Source of the DNA: Microbacterium testaceum
GTDB lineage: Bacteria > Actinomycetota > Actinomycetes > Actinomycetales > Microbacteriaceae
DNA: 64,000 nucleotides
Direction of reading: 5' to 3'
Assembly: GCF_029761935.1 (NCBI RefSeq)
Contig: NZ_CP121699.1
Location: 3,162,001 to 3,226,000, forward strand
Below, piece by piece: positions 16,665 to 25,430 of the stretch. The stretch's first letter is position 1. Each line of letters opens with the position of its first letter. The translations under genes and the position numbers were made by a program. The notes below the pieces were generated by a model. The model searched no databases. It was given only the letters and a program-made list of their open reading frames with translations, and was not told where the DNA came from.

Positions 16665-18829
16665 CGCGCCGTCCGGGCCCGACGCTTGCGCTGGACGAGA
16701 GCCATCGTGTGCTCCTGCAGGTCGATGAGGGGCGCCCCGGCATCGTCGACGCTGTGCCGCGTCCACTCGCCCTCGGAGCCCAGGTGCCACGAGCTCGTGC
16801 CGTCGTCCATCGCCAGGGTGAACAGGGTCGTCAGCTCTTGCACCTGCACGGGGTCGACCACGCGAACAAGGGCCTCGACGCGGCGGTCGAGGTTGCGGTG
16901 CATCATGTCGGCGCTGCCGATGAACACCTGCGGGTCGCCGTCGTTCTCGAACGTGAAGATGCGGGAGTGCTCGAGGTAGCGGCCGAGGATGGAGCGCACC
17001 GTGATGTTCTCGCTCATCCCGGGGACGCCGGGTTTGATCGAGCAGATGCCGCGCACCCACACTTCGACGGGCACGCCCGCCTGGCTCGCGCGGTACAGGG
17101 CATCGATGATCTCTTCGTCGACCATCGAGTTGACCTTGATCCGCACCCCCGAGGGCTTGCCCTCGAGAGCGTTGCGGCGCTCCTTGTCGATGTGGCGCAG
17201 GAGCCCTCGGCGCAGGTGCAGGGGTGCGACGAGCAGACGCTTGAACTTCTTCTCGATCGCGTACCCGCTCAACTCGTTGAACAGACGCGTGAGGTCGCGA
17301 CCGACCTGGTCGTCGACGGTGAACAGGCCGAAGTCCTCGTAGATACGGCTCGTCTTGGGGTTGTAGTTGCCCGTGCCGACGTGGCTGTAGTGGCGCAGGC
17401 GCCCCTCTTCTTCGCGGATGACGAGGGCGAGCTTGCAGTGGGTCTTGAGGCCGACGAGGCCGTAGACGACGTGGACGCCCGCCTTCTCGAGCTTGCGCGC
17501 CCAGACGATGTTGTTGGCCTCGTCGAAGCGGGCCTTCACCTCGACGAGCGCGAGCACCTGCTTGCCGGCCTCGGCCGCGTCGATGAGCGCCTGCACGATG
17601 GGGCTGTCGCCCGACGTCCGGTACAGCGTCTGCTTGATCGCGAGCACGTGCGGGTCGCGGGCGGCCTGCTCGAGGAAGGCCTGCACGCTCGTCGCGAACG
17701 ACTCGTAGGGGTGGTGCACGAGCACGTCGCCCTTGCGGATCGCGCCGAACAGGTCGGCGCGGCCGTTCTGCTCGGGCGGCTGGAAGGCCAGAGCCGTCTT
17801 GGGTACGTGCGGCGGGTAGCGCAGATCGGGCCGGTCGATGCGCGAGAGGTCGAACAGGCCGCGCAGATCGAGGGCGCCGGGAAGGCGGTAGACCTCCTGC
17901 TCGGTGATGTCGAGCTCGCTCAGCAGCAGCGAGCGGGTCACGTCGTCCATGTCCTCGGTGATCTCGAGGCGGATGGGCGGGCCGAAGCGGCGACGCAGGA
18001 GCTCGGCCTCGAGCGCCTGGATGAGGTTCTCGGTCTCGTCCTCTTCGATCGTCATGTCCTCGTTGCGCGTCAAGCGGAACGCGTGGTGATCGAGGACCTC
18101 CATCCCGGGGAACAGGTCGCCGAGGTGGTTCGAGATGAGCTCCTCGAGCGGCAGGTAGCGCACGCCGGGCCCGTCTCCGCCGATCTCGACGAAGCGGGGG
18201 AGCATGGGGGGCACCTTGAGACGCGCGAACTCCTGGCGGCCCGTGCGGGCGTTGCGGATGCGGATCGCGAGGTTCAGCGACAGGCCCGAGATGTACGGGA
18301 ACGGGTGCGCGGGGTCGACGGCCAGCGGCATGAGCACCGGGAAGACGTTGCGCTGGAAGTACTCGGTGAGCCGCTCGGCGGTGGGCTCGTCGAGCGAGTC
18401 CCACGTGACGACCTCGATACCGGCGTCGGCGAGAGCGGGGCGCACCTTCTCGGTCCAGGCGGCGGCGTGGCGGAGCTGCAGGCGGTGCGCCTCGGCCGAG
18501 ATGTCGGCGAGCACGTCGAGCGGGGCGCGACCGACGTTGGTCGGGACGGCCAGGCCCGTGACGATGCGGCGCTTGAGGCCGGCGACGCGCACCATGAAGA
18601 ACTCGTCGAGGTTGCTGGCGAAGATCGCGAGGAAGTTCGCGCGCTCGAGCACGGGGACCGTGGGGTCTTCGGCCAGTTCGAGCACGCGCTGATTGAACGA
18701 CAGCCAGCTGATCTCGCGGTCGAGGTAGCGGTGGTCGGGAAGCTGGTCGTCCTCGGCCTCTACGGCCTCGTCGAAGTCGTCGTCGTCGGCGTCGCCGAGA
18801 CCGGCATCCAGCGAGTCGTGTTCCATCAT
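16661..18829 (-). CDS. ppk: Polyphosphate kinase 1
   Basis: About 722 residues; reversible transfer of the ATP gamma-phosphate to polyphosphate. Recognised segments are [19 protein letters not shown] near residue 30, [13 protein letters not shown] near 70, the catalytic-core block [14 protein letters not shown], the His-containing [12 protein letters not shown] (autophosphorylated histidine) and [13 protein letters not shown]. An aspartate/glutamate-rich tract sits at the N-terminus. The start is ambiguous between adjacent ATGs at 18829 and 18826 and an in-frame GTG at 18835; no strong ribosome site is present. A PHO-box-like repeat lies 22 bases upstream. Confidence 0.95.
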   Translation of the reverse strand: MMEHDSLDAGLGDADDDDFDEAVEAEDDQLPDHRYLDREISWLSFNQRVLELAEDPTVPVLERANFLAIFASNLDEFFMVRVAGLKRRIVTGLAVPTNVGRAPLDVLADISAEAHRLQLRHAAAWTEKVRPALADAGIEVVTWDSLDEPTAERLTEYFQRNVFPVLMPLAVDPAHPFPYISGLSLNLAIRIRNARTGRQEFARLKVPPMLPRFVEIGGDGPGVRYLPLEELISNHLGDLFPGMEVLDHHAFRLTRNEDMTIEEDETENLIQALEAELLRRRFGPPIRLEITEDMDDVTRSLLLSELDITEQEVYRLPGALDLRGLFDLSRIDRPDLRYPPHVPKTALAFQPPEQNGRADLFGAIRKGDVLVHHPYESFATSVQAFLEQAARDPHVLAIKQTLYRTSGDSPIVQALIDAAEAGKQVLALVEVKARFDEANNIVWARKLEKAGVHVVYGLVGLKTHCKLALVIREEEGRLRHYSHVGTGNYNPKTSRIYEDFGLFTVDDQVGRDLTRLFNELSGYAIEKKFKRLLVAPLHLRRGLLRHIDKERRNALEGKPSGVRIKVNSMVDEEIIDALYRASQAGVPVEVWVRGICSIKPGVPGMSENITVRSILGRYLEHSRIFTFENDGDPQVFIGSADMMHRNLDRRVEALVRVVDPVQVQELTTLFTLAMDDGTSSWHLGSEGEWTRHSVDDAGAPLIDLQEHTMALVQRKRRARTAR

Positions 18830-18850
18830 CCCCACATCATTGCAGGGGTC

Positions 18851-18868
18851 GGTGACACGGGAGTGAAC
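18851..18868 (-). promoter_or_regulatory. PHO-box-like direct repeat upstream of ppk
   Basis: On the minus strand this reads GTTCACT, four bases, TGTCACC, with an 11-bp repeat period as upstream of pstS. It sits between glnR and ppk, about 22 bases before the ppk start, so the transcript would be very short-leadered or leaderless. Phosphate control of ppk by PhoP is known in Streptomyces; here it is inferred. Confidence 0.6.
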
Positions 18869-18885
18869 ACGCGGTGCGTGTGGCT

Positions 18886-19578
18886 TTATGCGGAGGGGGA
18901 TGCCGCGGCGGGGGCGTCGTCTTCGTAGACGTTGAACCGGTACCCGACGTTGCGCACCGTGCCGATGAGCTGCTCGAGATCGCCGAGCTTCGCGCGCAGG
19001 CGTCGCACGTGCACGTCGACCGTGCGCGTGCCGCCGAAGTAGTCGTAGCCCCAGACCTCGCTCAGCAGCTGCTCGCGCGTGAAGACGCGCGAGGGGTGCG
19101 TGGCGAAGAAGTGCAGGAGCTGGAACTCCTTGTAGGTGAGGTCGAGGGGCTTGCCGTGCACCTTCGCCGAGTAGGACGACTCGTCGATCGTGATGCCCGA
19201 GGTCTGAATGCGCGTGGAGACCTGATCGGCGGCGCGACGGCCCATCGCGAGTCGGATGCGCGCGTCGATCTCGGCGGGACCGGCGCCGACCAGGACGACG
19301 TCGTCGATGCCCCAGTCGGTGGAGACCGCGGTGAGTCCGCCCTCGGTGACGATCAGCACGAGCGGCGCCTCGACGCCGGTGGTCGTCAGGATCTTGCTGA
19401 GCGACTTCGCGCCGACCAGGTCGAAGCGCGCGTCGACGAAGATGACGTCGGCGCTGGGGGCGTTCACCAGCTGCGCGGCCTCGGCGGGGATCTGTCGGAC
19501 GCGGTGGCTCAGCAGTTCGAGCGCAGGCAGGGCCGCGCCGCCGCCCGGGGCGGAGCTGAGTACCAGAAGCTGTGCCAA
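18886..19578 (-). CDS. glnR: GlnR-type OmpR-family regulator
   Basis: A 230-residue response-regulator-like protein. The receiver domain is atypical: it has [10 protein letters not shown] near residue 46 but no conventional acidic pocket, and [19 protein letters not shown] near 90-110 resembles the GlnR receiver. The winged helix near 135-220 carries [19 protein letters not shown] and the recognition region [19 protein letters not shown]. GlnR controls nitrogen assimilation genes and dimerises without phosphorylation. Start is TTG at 19578, five bases after GGGAGG. It lies just upstream of ppk in the same direction but is probably a separate unit. Confidence 0.82.
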   Translation of the reverse strand: MAQLLVLSSAPGGGAALPALELLSHRVRQIPAEAAQLVNAPSADVIFVDARFDLVGAKSLSKILTTTGVEAPLVLIVTEGGLTAVSTDWGIDDVVLVGAGPAEIDARIRLAMGRRAADQVSTRIQTSGITIDESSYSAKVHGKPLDLTYKEFQLLHFFATHPSRVFTREQLLSEVWGYDYFGGTRTVDVHVRRLRAKLGDLEQLIGTVRNVGYRFNVYEDDAPAAASPSA

Positions 19579-19692
19579 GAGGACCTCCCGTGCGGCGTGC
19601 CGCGCACCCGATCATCTTAGGGTGACCGGCGCAGCCCCTCGACACCGGCGCTGCGCGTGCGCATCAGGGGGGTCGTGGGTGATGATGGGGGC

Positions 19693-19983
19693 ATGTCCAC
19701 GCCCGACCTCGCGCCGCGCCGCACCTTCGGCGGCGTCGTCGCCGTGTGGGTGCTCGCCGCGGTGGCGGGTGTGCTCATCGGTTTGTTCGCCCCCGAGCCC
19801 TGGCGCGCGCAGTGGATCACCGTGGCCCTGGGCGGCTGCATCATCGTGGCCTTCGCCGTGCAGCTCTGGTACGGGCGCTCGCAGGCCTTCATCCAGCGCA
19901 TGGCGCTCAGCAGCGTCGGCGCGGTGGTGGTGCTCGGCATCATCACGGCGGGGTTCGGTCTCGCCGCGCTGGTGTCCGGCTAG
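19693..19983 (+). CDS. Small three-helix membrane protein
   Basis: A 96-residue protein with three hydrophobic segments (VVAVWVLAAVAGVLIGLFA, VALGGCIIVAFAVQLWY, and AVVVLGIITAGFGLAALVS). A basic patch (GRSQAFIQRM) separates the second and third. I know no function. The ATG at 19693 follows GATGGGGGC. Its TAG stop forms the first three bases of the -10 hexamer for the next tiny gene. Confidence 0.75.
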   Translation: MSTPDLAPRRTFGGVVAVWVLAAVAGVLIGLFAPEPWRAQWITVALGGCIIVAFAVQLWYGRSQAFIQRMALSSVGAVVVLGIITAGFGLAALVSG

Positions 19984-19992
19984 GATCGAGCC

Positions 19993-20106
19993 ATGGACCT
20001 TTTCGCGCTCGAAGCGTTCTTCGTGGGACTTCTCGGCCTCGCCTCGCTGGCGATCGCCTTCGTGTCCGGGACGGTCATCTGGAACCTCTACCGCGGCCAG
20101 CGCTGA
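19993..20106 (+). CDS. 37-residue single-pass membrane peptide
   Basis: Reads MDLFALEAFF, then a hydrophobic GLLGLASLAIAF, ending in VIWNLYRGQR. This is a small membrane protein with a short N-terminus and a basic tail. TAGGAT (19981-19986) ends exactly seven bases before the ATG, so leaderless expression is likely. It sits between the three-helix protein and nitrobindin in the same direction. The reading frame is clean and the codon use is like the neighbours; the function is unknown. Confidence 0.6.
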   Translation: MDLFALEAFFVGLLGLASLAIAFVSGTVIWNLYRGQR

Positions 20107-20113
20107 GCGCGTC

Positions 20114-20713
20114 GTGATCGAGATCCCGACCGATCTTCCGGCTGACCTCGTTCCGCTCTCGTGGTTGGTCGGCGTCTGGGAGGGTACCGGCGTCATCGAC
20201 TACGAGGTCGACGGTCGATCCTTCTCGGGTGAGTTCGCCCACCGGGTGAGCTTCAGCCACGATGGCGGTGCGTTCCTGAACTACTCCGCCGACGCGTGGC
20301 TCCTCGAGGGAGAAGAGCGGCGACCGCTCGTCTCCGAGATCGGCTACTGGCGCCTCGCGCGGCCGGTCGGAGACGCCGATGCCGGTCCCGGACTGCTCCC
20401 GGCGACTGCGGCCCCGGTGACCCGCACGGCCGATGACGTCGAAGCGCTTCGCAACACCGACGGCGGCTTCGACATCGAGGTGAGCCTGGCGCACGCCGAC
20501 GGCATCCTCGAGCTCTACGTCGGGCAGGTGAAGGGCCCGCGCATCGACCTGGCGACGGATGCCGTCGTCCGCACGGCCGGAGCGAAGACCTACACCGCGG
20601 CCACCCGCCTCTACGGTCTCGTCGACAACCACCTGCTGTGGGCCTGGGACATCGCCGCCCTCGGTCGCGAGCTCGGCTCGCACGCCTCGGCTCGACTGGC
20701 TCGGGCGGAGTGA
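20114..20713 (+). CDS. Nitrobindin-family heme protein (peroxynitrite isomerase)
   Basis: A 199-residue beta-barrel protein of the FABP/nitrobindin family. The signature GVWEGTG is near residue 19, followed by FAHRVSFSHDGGAFLNY. A histidine in SHASARLARAE at the C-terminus is the expected heme axial ligand. An insertion of about 20 residues (ARPVGDADAGPGLLPATAA) lengthens one loop. Nitrobindins bind ferric heme and convert peroxynitrite to nitrate. Start chosen at GTG 20114, which preserves the conserved N-terminus; the ribosome site is weak. Confidence 0.85.
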   Translation: MIEIPTDLPADLVPLSWLVGVWEGTGVIDYEVDGRSFSGEFAHRVSFSHDGGAFLNYSADAWLLEGEERRPLVSEIGYWRLARPVGDADAGPGLLPATAAPVTRTADDVEALRNTDGGFDIEVSLAHADGILELYVGQVKGPRIDLATDAVVRTAGAKTYTAATRLYGLVDNHLLWAWDIAALGRELGSHASARLARAE

Positions 20714-20715
20714 GC

Positions 20716-21804
20716 ATGACCTCGTTCTCGGACGTCCCCGGTGCGGTCGTCGACGACCGGGGCCTCCGCCACGTCGGTGCTCCCGTCGCGGAGCAGCGCC
20801 GCTTGGCATCCGGATCCGCCCTCGCCCCGCTCGGTGACCGCCGAGTCATCACGGTCTCGGGCGAGGATCGACGCAGCTGGCTCGATTCCCTGTCGTCGCA
20901 GGCGCTCACGCACCTGGCGCCCGGGGTCTCGACCGAGTTCCTCATCCTCGACCCGCAGGGCCGTGTCGAACACGCCGCCTCGGTCGTCGACGACGGCGAG
21001 ACCACGTGGCTCGTCGTCGACGCCTCCGACGCCGAGGCCCTCGCGACCTGGCTCACGCGCATGCGGTTCCGTCTGCGCGTCGTGGTGACCGATCGTTCGG
21101 ACGAGTTGTTCGTCCTCGGTGGCACGCGCGAGGCCGTCAGCGCCCTCACGACCGTCGCACCCGTCTGGGTCGATCCGTGGCCCGACGTCTCTCCCGGCGG
21201 CTGGGCGTACGCCCGTGTCGACCCGCACCCGGGTGCCGACCGCGACTGGGCCGAAGCGATCGTGGATGCCGCGGAGTTCGAGCGCGTGATCGCGTCCGCC
21301 GCGGCGGGGCGGACGGCTCTGGCCGGTCTCGACGCCGTCGAGGCGCTGCGCGTGGCCGCGTGGCGTCCCCGGGTGTCCGTCGACGCCGACGAGCGGCTCC
21401 TCCCGCACGAGATGGACTGGCTCCGCACGGCGGTGCACCTGTCGAAGGGCTGCTACCGCGGCCAGGAGACGGTCGCCAAGGTGCACAACCTCGGTCACCC
21501 GCCGCGTCGCGTCGTGGCGTTGCAGCTCGACGGCAGCGACAACGTCCTCCCCTCTCGCGGAGACGTCGTCCGCGCGGGCGACACCGTGATCGGGGCCATC
21601 ACCTCGGTCGCCGTGCACCACGAGGAGGGCCCCATCGCCCTCGCCCTCGTCAAGCGCACCGCCCCCGAGGGTGAGCCTCTCGTCGTCGACACCGCTGACG
21701 GCCCGCTCGCCGCCGCAGCCGAGACGGTCGTGCCGGCCGACGCCGGGGCCACCGCCTCGGTTCCCCGCTTGCCGCGCCTCGGGCGCCGCCGCGCCGCGGA
21801 ATGA
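20716..21804 (+). CDS. ygfZ: Folate-binding protein YgfZ
   Basis: A 362-residue GcvT-like protein. The diagnostic motif KGCYRGQE is near residue 245 (LSKGCYRGQETVAK). YgfZ supports iron-sulfur cluster maintenance, using tetrahydrofolate, and the Cys of the motif is essential in E. coli. The GcvT-like N-terminus includes ITVSGEDRRSWLDSLSSQAL. Start chosen at ATG 20716 with GGAG upstream. Its stop overlaps the start of the FUSC-type gene in an ATGA. Confidence 0.92.
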   Translation: MTSFSDVPGAVVDDRGLRHVGAPVAEQRRLASGSALAPLGDRRVITVSGEDRRSWLDSLSSQALTHLAPGVSTEFLILDPQGRVEHAASVVDDGETTWLVVDASDAEALATWLTRMRFRLRVVVTDRSDELFVLGGTREAVSALTTVAPVWVDPWPDVSPGGWAYARVDPHPGADRDWAEAIVDAAEFERVIASAAAGRTALAGLDAVEALRVAAWRPRVSVDADERLLPHEMDWLRTAVHLSKGCYRGQETVAKVHNLGHPPRRVVALQLDGSDNVLPSRGDVVRAGDTVIGAITSVAVHHEEGPIALALVKRTAPEGEPLVVDTADGPLAAAAETVVPADAGATASVPRLPRLGRRRAAE

Positions 21805-22910
21805 GCACCGACGACTCCTCGACGACCGTCGGGGTCGTCGTCGCCCGTTCGCGCTGGCGCACGACGCTGGGTCGTCGCTTCGTCCGCGTCCGCGAGTCGC
21901 TCCCCGCGATCGCCCAGATCGTCGTCGCCGCCACGGCCGCCTTCGCGTTCGCCCACGTCGTCCTCGGGCATCCGGTGCCGCTGCTGGCGGCGACCGTGAC
22001 GGTGTCGAGCCTGGGCCTCGTCCGCGACGCACGTCCGTGGCGGGTGGCCGAGACGGTCATGGGCATGCTGGTCGGCATCCTGATCGCCGAGGTCGTGCTG
22101 ATCGTGGCGGGCGCGGGATGGTGGCAGATCGCCCTCGCGATGACGGTCACGCTCGTGGTCGCACGCTTCCTCTCGCCGCAGCCGGGGTTCGCGCTCGCCG
22201 CGGTGGTGCAGTCGCTCATCGCCCTCGTCCTGGTCTCGGGCGTCCCGTTCCTCCGCCTGGTCGACGGCGCGGTCGGGGGTGTCGCGGCGCTGATCGTGAC
22301 CGCGCTCATCCCGCGAACTCTGCGTCGCACCGAGTTGCGCGATGCCGACGAGCTATTCGACGCTATGGACGCGGCCATGGACACGATCGTTCGGGCCCTG
22401 CGCAAGGGCGACCGGGCCCGGGCGGAGCGCGGTCTCGAGCGTGCCCGTTCGCTGCAGACCTACGTCGACGCGTGGAGCGGGTCGCTCGAATCCGGTCGCG
22501 AGGTCGCCCGCATCTCGCCGTTCCTGCGCCGCCAGCGAACCGAACTCGACCGCCACGAGCGGGTGCGCGGGGCGCTGGATCTCACGACGCGGAATCTGCG
22601 CGTCGTCGCTCGGCGTGCGGCGTACCTCTGCGCCGACGGCGAGAGCCGGCCCGTTCCCGCCGACCTTCTGGCCGAGCTGGCCCGAGGGGCGGGGCTCGTG
22701 CGCGACGGCCTCGACGACATCTCACTCGAGCCCGTCGCCCGCGAGGCGATCGGGGCGGTCGCTCGGCGGCTCGACCCGGCGGTCCTCCTCCCGGACGGGC
22801 GCGTCGGTGAGCTCAACCTCATCGCGGCCCTGCGTCCGCTCGCCGTCGATCTGCTCGTCGCTGCCGGGATGCCCTCGGCCGACGCGCGCGAACTCCTGCC
22901 GCGCGTCTGA
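21801..22910 (+). CDS. FUSC/aromatic-acid-exporter-like membrane protein
   Basis: A 369-residue protein with an N-terminal membrane half of about five or six helices (residues 40-165) and a soluble, arginine-rich, coiled-coil-like C-terminal half. The pattern IVVAATAAFAFAHVVLG and LVRDARPWRVAETVMGMLVG matches the FUSC/ArAE membrane domain. These proteins are thought to export aromatic or other organic acids, but substrate cannot be deduced. It is translationally coupled to ygfZ and ends three bases from the convergent methyltransferase gene. Confidence 0.8.
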   Translation: MSTDDSSTTVGVVVARSRWRTTLGRRFVRVRESLPAIAQIVVAATAAFAFAHVVLGHPVPLLAATVTVSSLGLVRDARPWRVAETVMGMLVGILIAEVVLIVAGAGWWQIALAMTVTLVVARFLSPQPGFALAAVVQSLIALVLVSGVPFLRLVDGAVGGVAALIVTALIPRTLRRTELRDADELFDAMDAAMDTIVRALRKGDRARAERGLERARSLQTYVDAWSGSLESGREVARISPFLRRQRTELDRHERVRGALDLTTRNLRVVARRAAYLCADGESRPVPADLLAELARGAGLVRDGLDDISLEPVAREAIGAVARRLDPAVLLPDGRVGELNLIAALRPLAVDLLVAAGMPSADARELLPRV

Positions 22911-22913
22911 GGG

Positions 22914-23702
22914 TCAGCGCGGAGCGACGGCCTCCCACGCCACGCCCACCTCGCCGAGTCTCCACCGCTCGCGGCGCAGCAGGGGCCACCCCGCGTCCGC
23001 CAGGGCCCGCATCGCCGTGCGCCAGCGGTGGACCGGCCCGAACGGGGCGACCACCGCAGCGCGGGTCCACTCCCGATCGAGGGATGCCACGAACTCGTGC
23101 ACGCGCTCGCCCTCGACGTTGCGGTGGATCAGGGCCTTCGGCAGGCGTTCGGCGGCGATCGCGGGGGAGTCGAGCTCGGCGAGACGCAGCGAGATGGTGA
23201 GGCTGCGGGGAACGGCATCCGCCCCCACCTCGGCCCAGGTCGCGATGCGACCGATCTCATCGCAGGTGCCCTCGACCAGGATGCCGTCCGGCTGCAGCCG
23301 CGCGCACATGCGGCCCCAGGCGTCGTCGACGTCGCCCTCGTCGTATTGCCGCAGGACGTTCATGGCGCGGATGACCGCGGGGCGACGGCTCCCGGGCAGC
23401 GGCACCTCGAACCCGCCGCGCGCGAAGGACACGCCCTCGACGCCGGCGGCCTGCTCGCGTGCTCGGGCGACGCGGTCGGGGTCGATCTCGAGACCGAGGA
23501 CCTCGGCATCCGGTCGCTGACTGCGCAGACGGGCGAGAAGCTCGAGGGGTGTCACGGCACTCGCGCCGAAGCCGAGATCGACCACGAGGGGGTCGTCGGT
23601 GCGGCGGAGGACGGGGTGACGGGCGATCCAGCGATCGATCCGGCGGAGGCGATTGACCCCGGTCGTGCCGCGCGTGGGCCGGCCGACGGGGGAGGGGGTC
23701 AC
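22914..23702 (-). CDS. Class I SAM-dependent methyltransferase-like protein
   Basis: A 262-residue protein with a Rossmann methyltransferase motif I (VVDLGFGASAVTPLEL near residue 40), a motif with an acidic residue for ribose binding (VLGLEIDPDRV near 68), and later VIRAMNVLRQYDEGDVDDAW. The substrate is not recognisable. The GTG at 23702 has CAAAAT ending seven bases before it, a possible leaderless -10. It is divergent from gpmA, with 62 bases between starts. Confidence 0.75.
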   Translation of the reverse strand: MTPSPVGRPTRGTTGVNRLRRIDRWIARHPVLRRTDDPLVVDLGFGASAVTPLELLARLRSQRPDAEVLGLEIDPDRVARAREQAAGVEGVSFARGGFEVPLPGSRRPAVIRAMNVLRQYDEGDVDDAWGRMCARLQPDGILVEGTCDEIGRIATWAEVGADAVPRSLTISLRLAELDSPAIAAERLPKALIHRNVEGERVHEFVASLDREWTRAAVVAPFGPVHRWRTAMRALADAGWPLLRRERWRLGEVGVAWEAVAPR

Positions 23703-23764
23703 CCGAACATTTTGCCAGGCCTCGCGGCCCCGGTCAGCGGCGCTCGTCTCGGTAGCATGGAGTC

Positions 23765-24511
23765 ATGCCTCACACGCTGATCCTCCTCCGCCACGGGCAG
23801 AGCGAGTGGAACAAGACCAACCAGTTCACCGGCTGGGTCGACGTGCGACTCACCGATCAGGGCAAGGCCGAGGCGAAGCGCGGCGGCGAACTGCTCGCCG
23901 AGTCCGGCGTCCTGCCCGACGTGCTGCACACTTCGGTGCTGAGCCGCGCGATCCAGACGGCCAACCTCGCCCTCGACGCCGCCGACCGCCTCTGGATCCC
24001 GGTCAAGCGGTCGTGGCGCCTCAACGAGCGTCACTACGGCGCCCTGCAGGGCAAGGACAAGGCGCAGACCCTCGAGGAGTTCGGCAACGAGCAGTTCATG
24101 CTCTGGCGTCGCTCGTTCGACGTTCCGCCGCCGGCGCTGCCCGCCGACGACCAGTACAGCCAGGTGGGCGACCCCCGCTACGACGGCATCGACGGCGAGG
24201 TGCCCGACACCGAGTCCTTGAAGATCGTCATCGACCGCATGCTGCCCTACTGGCACAGCGACATCGTCCCCGACCTGCAGGCGGGCAAAACCGTGCTCGT
24301 CACCGCGCACGGCAACTCGCTGCGCGGGCTGGTCAAGCACCTCGAGGGCATCAGCGACGCCGATATCGCCGAGCTGAACATCCCCACCGGCATCCCGTTG
24401 GTGTACCGCCTCGACGACGACATGAAGCCGCTCGGCCCGGGCGAGTACCTCGACCCCGAGGCCGCGGCCGCCGGTGCCGCCGCCGTCGCCGCTCAGGGCA
24501 ACAAGCACTGA
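23765..24511 (+). CDS. gpmA: 2,3-bisphosphoglycerate-dependent phosphoglycerate mutase
   Basis: A 248-residue dPGM that interconverts 3- and 2-phosphoglycerate in glycolysis. The phosphohistidine motif LRHGQSEWN starts near residue 8; [13 protein letters not shown] follows, and the second catalytic His is in [11 protein letters not shown] near 180. The alanine-rich C-terminus is slightly extended. TAGCAT at 23753-23758 places transcription start on the ATG, so it should be leaderless. Its position next to the SenX3-RegX3 genes matches mycobacterial gpm1. Confidence 0.97.
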   Translation: MPHTLILLRHGQSEWNKTNQFTGWVDVRLTDQGKAEAKRGGELLAESGVLPDVLHTSVLSRAIQTANLALDAADRLWIPVKRSWRLNERHYGALQGKDKAQTLEEFGNEQFMLWRRSFDVPPPALPADDQYSQVGDPRYDGIDGEVPDTESLKIVIDRMLPYWHSDIVPDLQAGKTVLVTAHGNSLRGLVKHLEGISDADIAELNIPTGIPLVYRLDDDMKPLGPGEYLDPEAAAAGAAAVAAQGNKH

Positions 24512-24517
24512 CGCCGG

Positions 24518-24565
24518 AACAGAAGAGGGGGTGGATGCCGATCGGCATCCACCCCCTCTTCTGTT
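24518..24565. terminator. Perfect 48-base palindrome between gpmA and phoU
   Basis: Two 24-base arms with no unpaired loop form a perfect inverted repeat between convergent gpmA (ends 24511) and phoU (ends 24575). It should terminate both strands. The centre carries GGATGCC and GGCATCC facing each other, a motif pair found in two other terminators here. A short TTGTTCT follows on the plus strand. Confidence 0.9.
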
Positions 24566-24574
24566 GTTCTGGGC

Positions 24575-25258
24575 TCAGATGACCGGGCTCGGTTCGTGAG
24601 CGGACTCGTCGTCGGCGCCGGCCCAGTCGCCCGTCGCGAGGTAGACGACCTTCTTCGCGACCGAGACGGCGTGGTCGGCGAAGCGCTCGTGGTACCGGCT
24701 GGCGAGGGTGGCGTCGACCGTGGCGGTGGCCTCGCCCTTCCAGGAGTCGCCGAGCACCTTCTCGAAGACGCTGACGTGCAGCTCGTCGATGTCGTCGTCG
24801 GCGTCGCGGATGGCCTCGGCGATGCGGAGGTCCTGCGTGCGCAGCAGCTCGGCGAGCTTGCGCGCCACCTCGACGTCGAGCTCGCCCATGCGGGTGAAGG
24901 TGCTCTTCAGGCCCTTGGGGATGGCCCGCTCGGGGAAGCGCGAACGCGCCAGCTGGGCGATGTGCTCGGCCATGTCGCCCATGCGCTCGAGCGAGGCGCT
25001 CACGCGGAGGGCGGTGACGACGATGCGCAGATCGCGGGCGACGGGCTGCTGGCGGGCGAGGATCTCGATCGCGAGCTCGTCGAGCTCGAAGGCCTTCTCG
25101 TCGATGACGGCGTCGGCTTCGATGACCTCTTCGGCGAGGGAGACGTCGCTCGTGCCGAAGGCTCGCGTGGCGCGGTCGATCGCGACGGTCACGAGGTCGG
25201 CGATTTCGACCAGTCGGCTCTGAACGTCCTCGAGGGACTGGTGGAATACTTCGCGCAT
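24575..25258 (-). CDS. phoU: Phosphate signalling protein PhoU
   Basis: A 227-residue helical protein of two three-helix repeats with the metal-binding E/DxxxD-type patterns, for example RMGDMAEHIAQLARSRFP near residue 88 and YHERFADHAVSVAKKVVY near 190. PhoU links the Pst importer to the phosphate-sensing kinase and represses the regulon when phosphate is plentiful. Start chosen at ATG 25258 with AGGAAGG upstream; the in-frame extension lacks a ribosome site. It is divergent from senX3, with a PHO-like repeat between them. Confidence 0.95.
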   Translation of the reverse strand: MREVFHQSLEDVQSRLVEIADLVTVAIDRATRAFGTSDVSLAEEVIEADAVIDEKAFELDELAIEILARQQPVARDLRIVVTALRVSASLERMGDMAEHIAQLARSRFPERAIPKGLKSTFTRMGELDVEVARKLAELLRTQDLRIAEAIRDADDDIDELHVSVFEKVLGDSWKGEATATVDATLASRYHERFADHAVSVAKKVVYLATGDWAGADDESAHEPSPVI

Positions 25259-25356
25259 GGCGGGTACCTTCCTCGTCGGCGGCACGGCACATAGGTGTCC
25301 CGCAACCCTCGGGGATTCTTCCCAGCGAAGGTTAACGAGTGGTGCTGTGACAGTGA

Positions 25357-25403
25357 ATAGTAGCCTCTGCCGCGGCGTGCACGGGGGTGAACGGCCGGTG
25401 ACG
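25357..25403 (-). promoter_or_regulatory. phoU promoter with PHO-box-like repeat
   Basis: On the minus strand a repeat CGTCACC, four bases, GTTCACC (25403-25386, period 11 bp) lies 23 bases upstream of a good -10 hexamer TACTAT (25362-25357). The expected -35 position falls at about 25380-25385, right against the repeat, an arrangement used by activators such as PhoP that replace -35 contacts. The same interval lies just upstream of senX3 on the other strand. Confidence 0.65.
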
Positions 25404-25430
25404 CCCGAGAGGCGGCTCTACGCTGGGGGC

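Noticed and set aside
16709..18928. Plus-strand frame of 739 codons opposite ppk
   Set aside because: Val/Asp/Glu/Arg-rich antisense shadow of polyphosphate kinase.
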